From contig NZ_CP080766.1 of the NCBI RefSeq assembly GCF_019602855.1, positions 992,001 to 1,056,000 on the forward strand: a stretch of 64,000 nucleotides of DNA. Reading direction: 5' to 3'. This document shows positions 9,357-18,084 of this stretch, in pieces (the first letter of the stretch is position 1; every line of letters starts with the position of its first letter). This stretch comes from Cupriavidus pinatubonensis (GTDB lineage Bacteria; Pseudomonadota; Gammaproteobacteria; Burkholderiales; Burkholderiaceae). Under the pieces are notes generated by a model. The model ran no database searches. It worked only from the letters and a program-made list of their open reading frames with translations, and had not been told where the DNA came from. Made by a program: the position numbers and the translations under genes.

Positions 9357-10679
9357 TCAGTCCGCGACACGCTGCTCAGCAAACGCCAGCAGCGCCAGCA
9401 GGCTCGCCGTGCCGCAGCCGAGCACATACCACGCGGGTGAAAGCGGGTTCCCTGTCACGCTCAGCATCCACGTGACGATAAACTGAGCAAAGCCTCCGAA
9501 CAGCGTCACGCCGCAGGCATAGATGATCGCCAGCCCGGTGGCACGCACGCGGCGCGGGAAGCTTTCCATGATGAATAGGAAGCCGGCCGGCGCCCCCAGC
9601 GTAGCCAGCATCATGACACCGCACACCAGCACCAGTGCCGACCCGAGTGACGGCGCATTCTGCACCAGCAGGAATCCCGGCAGTATCCCTAGCAGCGACA
9701 CCATGCGCAGCGTCAGCAGCAACGGCTTGCGGCGGCCCAGGCGGTCAGCGAGCACGCCCGCCAGCGGCGATACCAGGAGCATGATCGCCCCGGCCGCGCA
9801 ACCGGTGAGCAGCGACGTGGCGGCCGGCATGTGGAAGGTCTTGACCAGCCAGGCAGGCGTGAAGAATACGACTACGTACATTTCGGCAGTGCCGCCGAGG
9901 ATCAGCAGCGTGCCGAGCAGCAGCTTGCGGCCGTGCTGTTGCACCGCCTCAGACAGCGCGCTGCGCTCGCGCGCTACGTCCTGGTGAGTCTCGTCGAGGT
10001 GGCGGCGGATATAGAAGCCGACCGGGCCAATAAGCAGGCCGAGCAGAAAGGGCACACGCCAGCCCCAGCTTTCCAGCGCGGCCTGCGGCAGGCCGTGGAT
10101 CAGCAGGGCACCGCACAGGGCGCCGGCCAGCGCCGACGCACCCTGCCCGGCCATCTGCCAGCTCACCATGAAGCCGCGGTTGCTGCGCGTGCCGGACTCC
10201 ATCAGGAAGCTGGTAGCGGCGCCGATCTCGCCGCCGGCCGAGAAGCCCTGTAGCAGCCGGCCCGTGACGACCAGCAGCGGCGCGGCGATGCCGATCTGTG
10301 CATAGGTGGGCGCCAGACCGATGATGGCCGTGCCGAGCGCCATCAGGCCGATCGTCAGCGTCAAGGCCGGCTTGCGACCGGCGCGGTCGGCGTAGTTGCC
10401 GATCACCACGCTGCCCACGGGCCGCATGACAAAGCCGATGCCGAACGTCGCCAGCGCCAGCAGCAACGGGCCATATTCGCCTTCTACCGGAAAGAACAAC
10501 TTGCCAATCAGCCCGGCGAAGAAGCTGAACACCGTGAAGTCGAACAACTCCAGCGCGTTGCCGAGCGAGGCCGCCACTATGGCGCGGCGCTGCCTGGCGA
10601 ACGTTGTGGCGTCAGCCCGCGCGGTCGGCGAGCCAGGTAAGACAGGGCCCGTCAGGGCCGCATCGAGTCTTTGCTCCAT
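9357..10679 (-). CDS. MFS transporter, metabolite:H+ symporter (MHS) type
   Basis: A 440-residue, twelve-helix transporter. The N-terminus reads ASLGNALELFDFTVFSFF and the first loop has GSVVIGNYADRAGRK, the MFS signature after helix 2. GRLLQGFSAGGEIGAA follows, typical of the MHS/ShiA/ProP branch that imports organic acids. The start at 10679 has GGGAGG upstream. It begins 16 bases after the stop of the M20 amidohydrolase gene, so the two form an operon: the transporter would bring in the amide or peptide that the hydrolase cleaves. Confidence 0.88.
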   Translation of the reverse strand: MEQRLDAALTGPVLPGSPTARADATTFARQRRAIVAASLGNALELFDFTVFSFFAGLIGKLFFPVEGEYGPLLLALATFGIGFVMRPVGSVVIGNYADRAGRKPALTLTIGLMALGTAIIGLAPTYAQIGIAAPLLVVTGRLLQGFSAGGEIGAATSFLMESGTRSNRGFMVSWQMAGQGASALAGALCGALLIHGLPQAALESWGWRVPFLLGLLIGPVGFYIRRHLDETHQDVARERSALSEAVQQHGRKLLLGTLLILGGTAEMYVVVFFTPAWLVKTFHMPAATSLLTGCAAGAIMLLVSPLAGVLADRLGRRKPLLLTLRMVSLLGILPGFLLVQNAPSLGSALVLVCGVMMLATLGAPAGFLFIMESFPRRVRATGLAIIYACGVTLFGGFAQFIVTWMLSVTGNPLSPAWYVLGCGTASLLALLAFAEQRVAD

Positions 10680-10695
10680 ACAGCATCCTCCCTTT

Positions 10696-11880
10696 TCAGG
10701 CGGCGACGAGGTAGCGCTCAACCAGCCGCGCCCACATGCTTGCGCCCAGCGTCAGCGCCTCGTCGTTGAAATCGTAGCCGGGGTTGTGGACCATGCAGCC
10801 GCCCTGCGAGCCGCTACCGTTCCCGAGCAAAACGTAGCAGCCTGGCACTTCGTCGAGCATCCACGAGAAATCCTCGCTGCCCATTGCTCCCTTTTCCATG
10901 TCCTGCACGCAATCCGGGCCGACGAGGTCCTGGATGACACCGCGGATGAAGCGCGTTTCGTCTGGCGTATTGACCACCACGCTGGTGACCTTGTGATAGT
11001 GAATTTCCGCACTCGTCCCGAGGCTGCGGGCCTGCAGGTCGACCACTTCGCGCAGGCGGGCCTCGAGCGTGTCGCGCACAGTGCGGTCGAGTGCGCGCAC
11101 GGTCAGGAGGATTTTCGCTGTCTCGGGAATAACGTTGTGCGCGGCGCCGGCCTGCAGTGCACCCACAGTAATCACTCCGGCATCGGTGGCCGACAGGTTG
11201 CGCGCGACGATTGTCTGCAGCGCCATGACAATGGCGGCAGCCGCCACCACGGGATCGCGTCCGTACTGCGGCATGGCGCCGTGCGCGCCTTTGCCGGTCA
11301 GCGTGATGGTGACGGTATCGGCCGAGGCCAGCGTCGGCCCCTCATGCACCACGAAGTGCCCGAGCGGCACGCCGGGCGCATTGTGCAGGGCGTAAACCGC
11401 GTCGCACGGGAAACGCTTGAACAGGCCATCCGCCACCATGCGCTGCGCACCGCCCTGCCCCTCCTCAGCCGGCTGAAAGATCAGGTTGAGTGTGCCGTCG
11501 AACCGGCGCGTGGTGGCGAAGTAGTGCGCGGCGGCAAGCAGGATAGCGGTGTGGCCGTCGTGGCCGCAGGCGTGCATTTTGCCGTGGTGGATACTGGCGT
11601 ACGGCAGGCCGGTAGCCTCGACGATGGGAAGCGCGTCCATATCGGCGCGGATGCCGATGCGGCGCGTACCGTTGCCGAGCTTCAGTTGCCCGACCACGCC
11701 GGTTCCGCCCACGCCTGTCGTCACGTCGTAGCCCCACTCCGCCAGCTTGTCGGCCACCAAGCGGCTGGTGCGGACTTCCTCGAAGCCGAGTTCCGGGTGT
11801 GCGTGGATATCGCGGCGCAGCGCGACGAAGTCCGCCTGATGGGCGTGAATTTCGGGAATAATGGCGGCGCCTTGCGACAT
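10696..11880 (-). CDS. M20 family amidohydrolase (hippurate hydrolase / aminoacylase type)
   Basis: A 394-residue cytoplasmic metallohydrolase of the M20D group, which cleaves N-acyl or N-aminobenzoyl amino acids. Metal-site motifs are complete: RADMDALPI, HACGHDGHTA with metal His/Asp, PAEEGQGG with the catalytic Glu pair, and MGSEDFSWML near the C-terminus. ATG 11880 has AGGAACCC upstream. Partners are a downstream MHS transporter and a divergently transcribed LysR regulator, the layout of the E. coli abg (p-aminobenzoyl-glutamate) locus, although only one hydrolase is present here. Substrate remains a guess. Confidence 0.9.
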   Translation of the reverse strand: MSQGAAIIPEIHAHQADFVALRRDIHAHPELGFEEVRTSRLVADKLAEWGYDVTTGVGGTGVVGQLKLGNGTRRIGIRADMDALPIVEATGLPYASIHHGKMHACGHDGHTAILLAAAHYFATTRRFDGTLNLIFQPAEEGQGGAQRMVADGLFKRFPCDAVYALHNAPGVPLGHFVVHEGPTLASADTVTITLTGKGAHGAMPQYGRDPVVAAAAIVMALQTIVARNLSATDAGVITVGALQAGAAHNVIPETAKILLTVRALDRTVRDTLEARLREVVDLQARSLGTSAEIHYHKVTSVVVNTPDETRFIRGVIQDLVGPDCVQDMEKGAMGSEDFSWMLDEVPGCYVLLGNGSGSQGGCMVHNPGYDFNDEALTLGASMWARLVERYLVAA

Positions 11881-11964
11881 TTGTGGGTTCCTGTGGAGAT
11901 GGATGCAGAAGGCCCATGGTAGGGAATCCCACGCCACAGCAGCAAAGCACGAAAGTTGATAACC

Positions 11965-11979
11965 ATAACCGGGGGTTAT
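11965..11979. promoter_or_regulatory. LysR-type operator palindrome
   Basis: ATAACCGGGGGTTAT is a perfect 6-bp inverted repeat with a 3-bp centre and fits the LysR rule T-N11-A. It lies between the divergent M20 hydrolase (start 11880) and LysR (start 12010) genes. A second, overlapping inverted repeat (GGGGTT at 11972-11977, AACCCC at 11987-11992) extends it toward the LysR gene. Probably the binding site of the adjacent LysR protein. Confidence 0.65.
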
Positions 11980-12009
11980 TCAGGTAAACCCCTGACCGGG
12001 TAGACCCGC

Positions 12010-12921
12010 ATGAAACACCACCACCTGCGCGCCCTCGTCGCCATTGCCGATCACGGCAGCATCAACGCCGCCGCGCGCGCCCTTTGTCTAACCCAGCCGG
12101 CCATCACCAAGGCCATGCGCGAGCTGGAGACCGAGGCCGGCGTGCCGCTGCTAGCGCGCAACTCCTGGGGCGTGACGCTAACGAACGATGGCCAGGCGCT
12201 GCTAGCGCGAGCTCGGCTGATCGTCTGCGAGATCGAACGGGCCGAGGCCGAGCTGGCGCAGCGGCGTGGCATCAACGAGAGCCGACTGCGGATCGGGGTG
12301 TCGCCGCTGCCCGGCATCTCGCTGCTGCCGCCGGCATTCTCGCGATTTCGACGTGTCATGCCTGACGTGAGCGTCGACTTCCTTGAATTCGACCCGCCGC
12401 GACTGCAGGAACACTTGCGCAACGGCCAGGTCGACTTCGGCCTCACCGCCACGCAGGTTCTGGCCGCCGATCCGTTCCTGGAGTACTCCGAACTGTCGGT
12501 CTATCCGACATCGTTCGTAGTGCGCGCCGGCAGTCCGCTGGCCGGCGCCACCTCGCTGGCGGACCTACAGGACGCGGAATGGCTGCACCAGGATGCGAGC
12601 AACAGCTACCCCGTATATCTCGCTGGCCTGTTCGGCCGGCACGGACTGCCGCCGCCGCGACGCGTCACACGCAGCACGTCGAACGTCCTGTTCAGCACGC
12701 TCATGCTGGAGACTGACGCGGTGGTGCCACTGTCGCTGGCGTCGGTACGCTCACCCTATATCGCCAGCCTGTTGACGCCTCTCGCGCTGCCGGAGAATCC
12801 TCCGGATATCCAAGTGGCCTTGGTGCTTCGCGAAGGTGCGATCCTCACTCGCACGGCGGACTACTTCATCCACTGCATCCGCGAATCCACCGGTCTTGGG
12901 AACGGCTCGGAGCCCAAATGA
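12010..12921 (+). CDS. LysR-family transcriptional regulator (AbgR-like position)
   Basis: A 303-residue LysR regulator. Residues 1-60 form the winged helix (MKHHHLRALVAIADHGSINA, then LCLTQPAITKAMRELE). The effector domain starts near residue 90 (RLRIGVSPLPG). It is divergent from the M20 hydrolase/MHS transporter operon with an intergenic T-N11-A palindrome, so it very likely controls that operon and itself. No unusual features were seen. Confidence 0.92.
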   Translation: MKHHHLRALVAIADHGSINAAARALCLTQPAITKAMRELETEAGVPLLARNSWGVTLTNDGQALLARARLIVCEIERAEAELAQRRGINESRLRIGVSPLPGISLLPPAFSRFRRVMPDVSVDFLEFDPPRLQEHLRNGQVDFGLTATQVLAADPFLEYSELSVYPTSFVVRAGSPLAGATSLADLQDAEWLHQDASNSYPVYLAGLFGRHGLPPPRRVTRSTSNVLFSTLMLETDAVVPLSLASVRSPYIASLLTPLALPENPPDIQVALVLREGAILTRTADYFIHCIRESTGLGNGSEPK

Positions 12922-13442
12922 CCACCTGCCGTCCAGTGGACGTCGAAACTTGCAGTCCGAACGACCGCAATACCCAGGACTCCTGACGGTGGTCCGTCCA
13001 TACCTCGACACTAGGCACGCCGACGTTCGCGACCAACGCCGGGGGGGAGAACAGACTGCAATGGGATCCTAGCCGCAGGCTCTTACGCCGCAAGGCTCTC
13101 GACAAAGAGAACGGCAATGGGGCCCAGCTCCGCGATCAAGCGCGAGACAAGACACGGGCGTCCGATGTCCCGTGCCTCAGTCGCCATGACCGAAGCTGCA
13201 AAATTGTTCCTGGAGTTACCGCTCGCGGACAAAAAATAAGGGCGCGCTGCAAGCCGGAATGAGTTCTGTCCCAATCGAAGGCCATTGAATGCGCGTCACG
13301 AAGAACAAGGTTGGCCTCGCTGTCCGCAACTTTTGTCATTCTGCGCAAAAAATGAACGACCCTGTTGGCATAATCCTTGCCGTGCGGGTATAACCGAATC
13401 GCAAAACCCAACATTCTTGCAAGACAGGAAAGGACCGCTGAC
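12922..13442. other. Intergenic region without a recognised gene
   Basis: About 520 bases between the LysR and IclR genes. Short minus-strand frames (for example 13083-13274) show no known family and no ribosome site. The right end holds a probable promoter for the IclR operon (see next entry). It may be a scar of a lost gene, but nothing identifiable remains. Confidence 0.45.
13365..13394 (+). promoter_or_regulatory. Probable sigma-70 promoter of the IclR gene
   Basis: TTGGCA at 13365-13370 and TATAAC at 13389-13394 are separated by 18 bases and lie about 50 bases upstream of the IclR start. Both hexamers are four or five matches to consensus. No experimental support. Confidence 0.45.
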
Positions 13443-14237
13443 ATGGCAACGGATCGCGCGCTCGGCGTGCTGACACTCTTCTCCCTGGACAAGCCAATGT
13501 GGACGGTTGACGAAATCGGCGAGCAGCTAGGGGTTTCGTCCAGCAGCGCCTATCGGTACCTCTCCAATCTCTTGGAACTTGGGCTCGTTGCAAGTGCAGG
13601 TGCGAAGCGCTATGTGCTGGGCCCTGCGATCATTCAACTGGATCGGCAGATCCAATTGACCGACCCGATGTTGCAAGCTGCGCGCCCGGTCATGGCCGAA
13701 CTTGTTGATTTCGCGCCGAGTGGATCCGTGATGTTGCTATGCCGGGCCTTTGGTGATTCCGTCCTGTGCGTCCATCAGGTACTCGGTAAAGGACCTCAGC
13801 CAATCGTGAGCTACGAACGAGGGCGTCCCATGCTCATGTTCCGGGGCGCGACGTCTCGCATCATTCTTGCCTTCCAGCAGACGCGAATGCTGCAAGCAAT
13901 CTACGAAAAACACCATGTCGAGATTGCCGCTGCAGGGCTCGGAGATGATTGGAGCACCTTCCGCCTTGGCCTGAGCCGTCTCCGGCGTATGGGTTATGCC
14001 GTCTCGCACGGCGAAATCGATCCAGGCCGGGTCGGTATCGCGGCGCCTATTCTTGGCGAGGATGGTCGCGCGGCTGGCAGCTTGAGCTATGTGGTGGCGG
14101 AAGCCAGCGTGGATCAAGGCTCCATCGCAAGGTTGTCCCACATTCTGATGGGAGCTGCGCACGAAATCTCGATCTCGATGCTTGCCCAAGGCAAGGACGG
14201 TACAAGCGCCGCCGACGCACAGTCTGCCGGACACTAG
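13443..14237 (+). CDS. IclR-family transcriptional regulator
   Basis: A 264-residue IclR regulator. The N-terminal winged helix (residues 1-65) contains TVDEIGEQLGVSSSSAYRYL. The effector domain from about residue 80 ends with the usual RRMGYAVSHGEIDPG and GIAAPIL text. ATG 13443 follows AGGAAAGGA. It sits about 380 bases upstream of, and in the same direction as, the FAH hydrolase/flavin hydroxylase/extradiol dioxygenase operon, so it is the likely regulator of that ring-cleavage set. Confidence 0.9.
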   Translation: MATDRALGVLTLFSLDKPMWTVDEIGEQLGVSSSSAYRYLSNLLELGLVASAGAKRYVLGPAIIQLDRQIQLTDPMLQAARPVMAELVDFAPSGSVMLLCRAFGDSVLCVHQVLGKGPQPIVSYERGRPMLMFRGATSRIILAFQQTRMLQAIYEKHHVEIAAAGLGDDWSTFRLGLSRLRRMGYAVSHGEIDPGRVGIAAPILGEDGRAAGSLSYVVAEASVDQGSIARLSHILMGAAHEISISMLAQGKDGTSAADAQSAGH

Positions 14238-14615
14238 CACACCTACTTCCCATTCAGGGCCCCGCCTCTTCTTCGAGCCACCGGCAAAGACGCATGGGGA
14301 GATCCCCTCCGTCTTAACCAATGCGCCCGAGCGCCTGACGTGCTGTGCCAATGCTCGCGCGCGCACCTCGTAGATGAGAGGAGCGCTGCAGCGAACTGCT
14401 ACGGACCAAGCCCTTCGCGGCGCCTCTTCCATGACGAACCATCCTCAGGTCTCGCGCGGCTCAAGCGGCGCATGCGCAATATTCATTTTCACCACACATA
14501 TCTCTTATTCCGCAACTCTTAACATAGTACTTTATCTTTTTTCTCACTATATGCGAAACTAGAACACATAAAGACGCTGCACTTCTGCTAGCGTCTCCTC
14601 GCAAAGGAGAGAAAA
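14238..14615. other. Intergenic region, AT-rich at its right end
   Basis: About 380 bases between the IclR gene and the FAH-family gene. The last 110 bases are clearly more AT-rich than their surroundings, with runs such as CTTTATCTTTTTT, and should contain the operon promoter and IclR operator. I could not fix a convincing -35/-10 pair or palindrome. Confidence 0.45.
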
Positions 14616-15464
14616 GTGAAACTCGTAAGCTTCGAACATGCCGGAAGGGCCTCTTTCGGAGTCGTCCTCGGAGACGCAGTGCTGGATCTGGCCCCCCACG
14701 CTGCTGCCGTCGGTCAAAGCCTTCGCGAAGCCCTCAGCAAAGGTGCATTGGGCTCGATTGCCGAAATCGCGAAGGATGGAGGGACTACGATTGCGTTGGA
14801 CAAAGTCCGCCTGATGCCCGTAATTCCCGACCCGGCGAAGATTCTCTGTGTCGGCATCAACTACGCGTCTCACGTCAAGGAAACAGGTCGCGAGATGCCG
14901 AAGTACCCCATGTTCTTCACACGCTTCGCCGACTCGCAGGTCGCGCACGACCAACCCATTATTCGCCCCCGTGCCTCGCAAAAGCTGGACTTTGAAGGCG
15001 AGCTGGCCGTGGTGATCGGACGCACGGCCCGCCATGTCCCTGCGGAGCAGGCATTGAACTATGTTGCCGGCTATTCCTGCTACAACGACGGAAGCGTTCG
15101 CGACTGGCAAAAGCACACCATTCAGTTCACACCGGGCAAGAACTTTCCCCAGACCGGCGCGTTTGGCCCATGGCTCGTAACAACCGATGAGATTCGCGAT
15201 CCGTCCGCGCTGTCGCTGACCACGCGGCTCAACGGCGAAGTGGTGCAGGCCGCCACGACGGACGACCTCATCTTCAGCGTAAGCGAAGTGATCGCCTATT
15301 GCTCAACCTTCACGGAGCTACGCGCTGGCGACGTCATCATTACCGGAACGACAGGCGGCGTCGGCGCATTCCGTGAGCCTCCGCTATGGATGAAGCCCGG
15401 CGACGTGGTGGAAGTGGAAATCTCCAAGATTGGCGTGCTGCGCAACACAATCCAGGACGAATGA
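14616..15464 (+). CDS. Fumarylacetoacetate hydrolase-family protein
   Basis: A 282-residue FAH-fold enzyme. Members hydrolyse C-C bonds of acylpyruvates or hydrate/decarboxylate meta-cleavage products. The start is a GTG at 14616 with AAAGGAGAG upstream. After an N-terminal cap, the catalytic domain begins DPAKILCVGINYASHVKE, and the metal ligands are in FEGELAVVIG and the later GTTGGVGAFREPP. It is the first gene of a three-gene operon with an MhpA-like hydroxylase and an extradiol dioxygenase. Inferred role: processing the ring-fission product of that dioxygenase. Confidence 0.88.
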   Translation: MKLVSFEHAGRASFGVVLGDAVLDLAPHAAAVGQSLREALSKGALGSIAEIAKDGGTTIALDKVRLMPVIPDPAKILCVGINYASHVKETGREMPKYPMFFTRFADSQVAHDQPIIRPRASQKLDFEGELAVVIGRTARHVPAEQALNYVAGYSCYNDGSVRDWQKHTIQFTPGKNFPQTGAFGPWLVTTDEIRDPSALSLTTRLNGEVVQAATTDDLIFSVSEVIAYCSTFTELRAGDVIITGTTGGVGAFREPPLWMKPGDVVEVEISKIGVLRNTIQDE

Positions 15465-15519
15465 CGCAGCCGTGGGCGAACGCCGCACGATCCAGCGGTC
15501 GTCCACGAAGGAGACAACC

Positions 15520-17178
15520 ATGCAAGACGCGAACGCGCTCAACACATCCGTGTTGATTGTCGGCGCCGGCCCAACCGGGCTTACCCTCGCCAATATCCTC
15601 GGCCAGCAGGGCATTGACACCATCATCATCGATCGCAAGCCATCCACTGTAGGGGAACCGCGAGCGGTTTCGATCGACGACGAATCTCTGCGAACCATGC
15701 AGGCAATCGGCCTCGCTGACGACGTATTGAAAGACGTGGTCAAGGGCTACGGCGTGCACTACTACACCCGCCCTGGCGGCATCTGCTTCGGCAAAGTGGA
15801 GCCCACGGCAAGCGAGTACGGCTTCCCGCGCCGCAACGCATTTCGCCAACCGCTGCTGGAGGCCACGCTCCGCAAGGGACTTGACCGCTTTGCCTGTGTT
15901 CGCGTTCTGTTCGAGCACACGCTAGTTGACTTTACGCAGGATGCAAACGGCGTCCGTGCAAACGTCGCGTGCAGCGATGGCCCGAAAACCATTGCGGCAG
16001 CCTATGTCGTAGGCACCGACGGAGGCCGCAGCGGAGTTCGTCAGCAGATCGGCTCGACGCTCGTCGGCTCATCGTTCAACGCAAGATGGCTGGTGATCGA
16101 TATCGAGAATGACGACGACTCGTTCTGGCAAACACGAGCGTTCTGCGACGCGGACCGTCCCGTGGTCGACGTCCCGGGCCCCAACCGCACGCGCCGCTAC
16201 GAGTTCCTCCTCAAGCCCGACGAGACGGACGACGCCATGCTGAAACCAGAGCGCATTCGCGAATTGCTTCGGCCTTTCAAAGATGACAGGCCCGTAGACG
16301 TCGTCCGCAAGACCGTCTATACGTTTCACGCGCGCGCGGCTGACAAATGGCGCGTCGGCCGGGTGTTCCTTGCCGGAGACGCTGCACATCTGACCCCGCC
16401 GTATGCGGGTCAAGGCATGAATAGCGGGGTTCGCGACGCACACAATCTCGGCTGGAAGCTTGCTGCTGTGCTCAACGGCATGATTGGGCCAAATGCACTG
16501 GACACCTACCAGCAGGAGCGTCGCATTCACGCCTGGGCGTTAATTCGTCTTGCGTTACAACTGGGTTTCGTCATGGCGCCCTCAAGCCGCTTTCAGGCAT
16601 GGAGCACCTCCGCATTCTTCCGAGCGACGGCCATCGTCCCGCCGGTGCGTGATTTTTTCCTCAAGATGAAGTTCAAGCCGAAGCCGCGCTTCCGCGAAGG
16701 GCTCGTTGAAATTGAACATAGCAAACATCCGCGACTAGTCGGCTCCATGGCGCCCCAGCCGTTGGTTCGGGTAGAGGGCGGCGAAACCGTCCCCCTCGAC
16801 GATCTCATCGGGCACCACTTCGGTCTACTCGCCATCGATGTCCCCACCGTGGCACTGCGATCTGTCTGCGACCTCCCTCTCTGGACGCAACTGCAGGCAA
16901 GCAAGATTGTGCTTTGCGCGAATGGGATTCGTACCGGTGCAACCTTGGGTGGTTTCTCAACTGCGGCTGTCGACGAATTGCCAGCGAGTCTGGCGACTGC
17001 AAAGGGTTGCTTCATCCTGCTGCGTCCCGACCGATATATCGCTGGTGTTTTCGATGCAGACGGCGCCGAGCCGTTTGCGAAAAGCTACCAGCAACGAGCT
17101 CAGTCCAGACAGCAAGCTCCAGACCTCATTTCGACTTTTCCACCAGCTCGCCAACCGCAATTGGTTGTGGCCGACTGA
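15520..17178 (+). CDS. FAD-dependent aromatic hydroxylase (MhpA-like)
   Basis: A 552-residue class A flavoprotein monooxygenase, which uses NAD(P)H and O2 to ortho-hydroxylate a phenolic substrate. Motifs: GxGxxG (LIVGAGPTGLTLANIL, near residue 15), the DG motif VGTDGGRSGVR, and the GD motif FLAGDAAHLTPPYAGQG. A C-terminal thioredoxin-like domain of the phenol-hydroxylase/MhpA subgroup follows. ATG 15520 has AAGGAGACAACC upstream. It lies 55 bases after the FAH gene and 11 bases before the extradiol dioxygenase gene, so it should make the catechol that the dioxygenase opens. Substrate could be a hydroxyphenylpropanoate or similar; not decidable here. Confidence 0.88.
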   Translation: MQDANALNTSVLIVGAGPTGLTLANILGQQGIDTIIIDRKPSTVGEPRAVSIDDESLRTMQAIGLADDVLKDVVKGYGVHYYTRPGGICFGKVEPTASEYGFPRRNAFRQPLLEATLRKGLDRFACVRVLFEHTLVDFTQDANGVRANVACSDGPKTIAAAYVVGTDGGRSGVRQQIGSTLVGSSFNARWLVIDIENDDDSFWQTRAFCDADRPVVDVPGPNRTRRYEFLLKPDETDDAMLKPERIRELLRPFKDDRPVDVVRKTVYTFHARAADKWRVGRVFLAGDAAHLTPPYAGQGMNSGVRDAHNLGWKLAAVLNGMIGPNALDTYQQERRIHAWALIRLALQLGFVMAPSSRFQAWSTSAFFRATAIVPPVRDFFLKMKFKPKPRFREGLVEIEHSKHPRLVGSMAPQPLVRVEGGETVPLDDLIGHHFGLLAIDVPTVALRSVCDLPLWTQLQASKIVLCANGIRTGATLGGFSTAAVDELPASLATAKGCFILLRPDRYIAGVFDADGAEPFAKSYQQRAQSRQQAPDLISTFPPARQPQLVVAD

Positions 17179-17189
17179 CGGAGCCAATC

Positions 17190-18029
17190 ATGTCAACACT
17201 CCAGACTGACACGCCGCTCTCCCTGCATCATCTGCACGTCACCAGTGAAGCGCCGCAAGCCTTGGCCAGCTTCTATGCCGATCTCTTCGACCTCCGGCTT
17301 GTGCCATATGCCGGAGATGCAATCGCACTGGGTGGTGGCTCTCGAGCCATCGTGATCCACGAGGGTCGTTCCGGTGAACTTGCCGCCGCCGCCTACGCAG
17401 CCGGCGACGAAAGCGCCCTCGCACGGCTGACTGCACGCCTCGGGGACACGGCGATTCCCGCTGGCCCGGAAGCGATGATCTTCTTCAAACGAGGGGCCAT
17501 CGCCGTCGAGGATCCTCAGGGCCGTCGCCTGATTCTAGGTGTTCCTCGTGAGACTCGCAGTGACGATCCCCTTCCCGCCCGGCTACAACATACCGTGTTC
17601 CAGACAACCGAACTCGAAAATGTGCTTGATTTCTACGTGCATCGACTTGGCTTTGTCGTCTCTGATGAAGTCGTCGACGATGAAGGGCGCCTGACAACGT
17701 GCTTCCTGCGCTCGGACGACGAGCATCACTCGCTCGCATTCTTCCACGGATCGCAGAACGCGTGGGACCATCATTGCTATGAGACGAGTTCCTGGAATGA
17801 CATCCGGGACTGGGGCGACCGATTTGCCCGGGTACGCCGATCTATCTTCTTCGGCCCCGGTCGACATGGCCCCGGAAACAACCTGTTCTTCATGGTCACG
17901 GATCCTGACGGCAACCGGCTCGAGCTGTCCGCCGAACTCCAGAAGGTGAAGGCGGACCAACAACCGGGCTTGTGGCCGCACGAGGAATACACGCTCAATT
18001 CCTGGGGCCGCGGCTGGATTCGCACCTGA
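17190..18029 (+). CDS. Type I (VOC) extradiol ring-cleavage dioxygenase
   Basis: A 279-residue two-domain vicinal-oxygen-chelate protein. The C-terminal module holds the 2-His-1-carboxylate iron triad: His in LQHTVFQT (about 133), His in EHHSLAFFHG (about 182) and Glu in GNRLELSAEL (about 246). These are the signature of catechol 2,3-dioxygenase-type enzymes that cleave catechols meta to the hydroxyl. The shorter N-terminal module lacks the triad, as usual. ATG 17190 follows CGGAG by seven bases. Last gene of the IclR-linked operon and convergent with the TRAP binding protein gene. Confidence 0.88.
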   Translation: MSTLQTDTPLSLHHLHVTSEAPQALASFYADLFDLRLVPYAGDAIALGGGSRAIVIHEGRSGELAAAAYAAGDESALARLTARLGDTAIPAGPEAMIFFKRGAIAVEDPQGRRLILGVPRETRSDDPLPARLQHTVFQTTELENVLDFYVHRLGFVVSDEVVDDEGRLTTCFLRSDDEHHSLAFFHGSQNAWDHHCYETSSWNDIRDWGDRFARVRRSIFFGPGRHGPGNNLFFMVTDPDGNRLELSAELQKVKADQQPGLWPHEEYTLNSWGRGWIRT

Positions 18030-18035
18030 GTCTGA

Positions 18036-18056
18036 CGGCGCGACAATGATGCGCCG
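18036..18056. terminator. Hairpin between convergent genes
   Basis: CGGCGC and GCGCCG (6-bp stem, 9-base loop) lie between the convergent dioxygenase and TRAP binding-protein genes. No U-tract follows in either direction, so it is at best a weak terminator or a pause hairpin. Confidence 0.3.
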
Positions 18057-18084
18057 GATGACCGGCCGCCCAAGTCGGGCTCGC

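Noticed and set aside
10396-11922. A 508-codon plus-strand frame over the MHS transporter and M20 genes
   Set aside because: No motif, and the minus strand gives clear enzymes with full catalytic sites.
13083-13274. Minus-strand 63-codon frame between LysR and IclR
   Set aside because: No ribosome site, no family match, biased composition.
18036-18056. A strong intrinsic terminator after the extradiol dioxygenase
   Set aside because: The stem is short and no U-tract follows; kept only as a weak hairpin.
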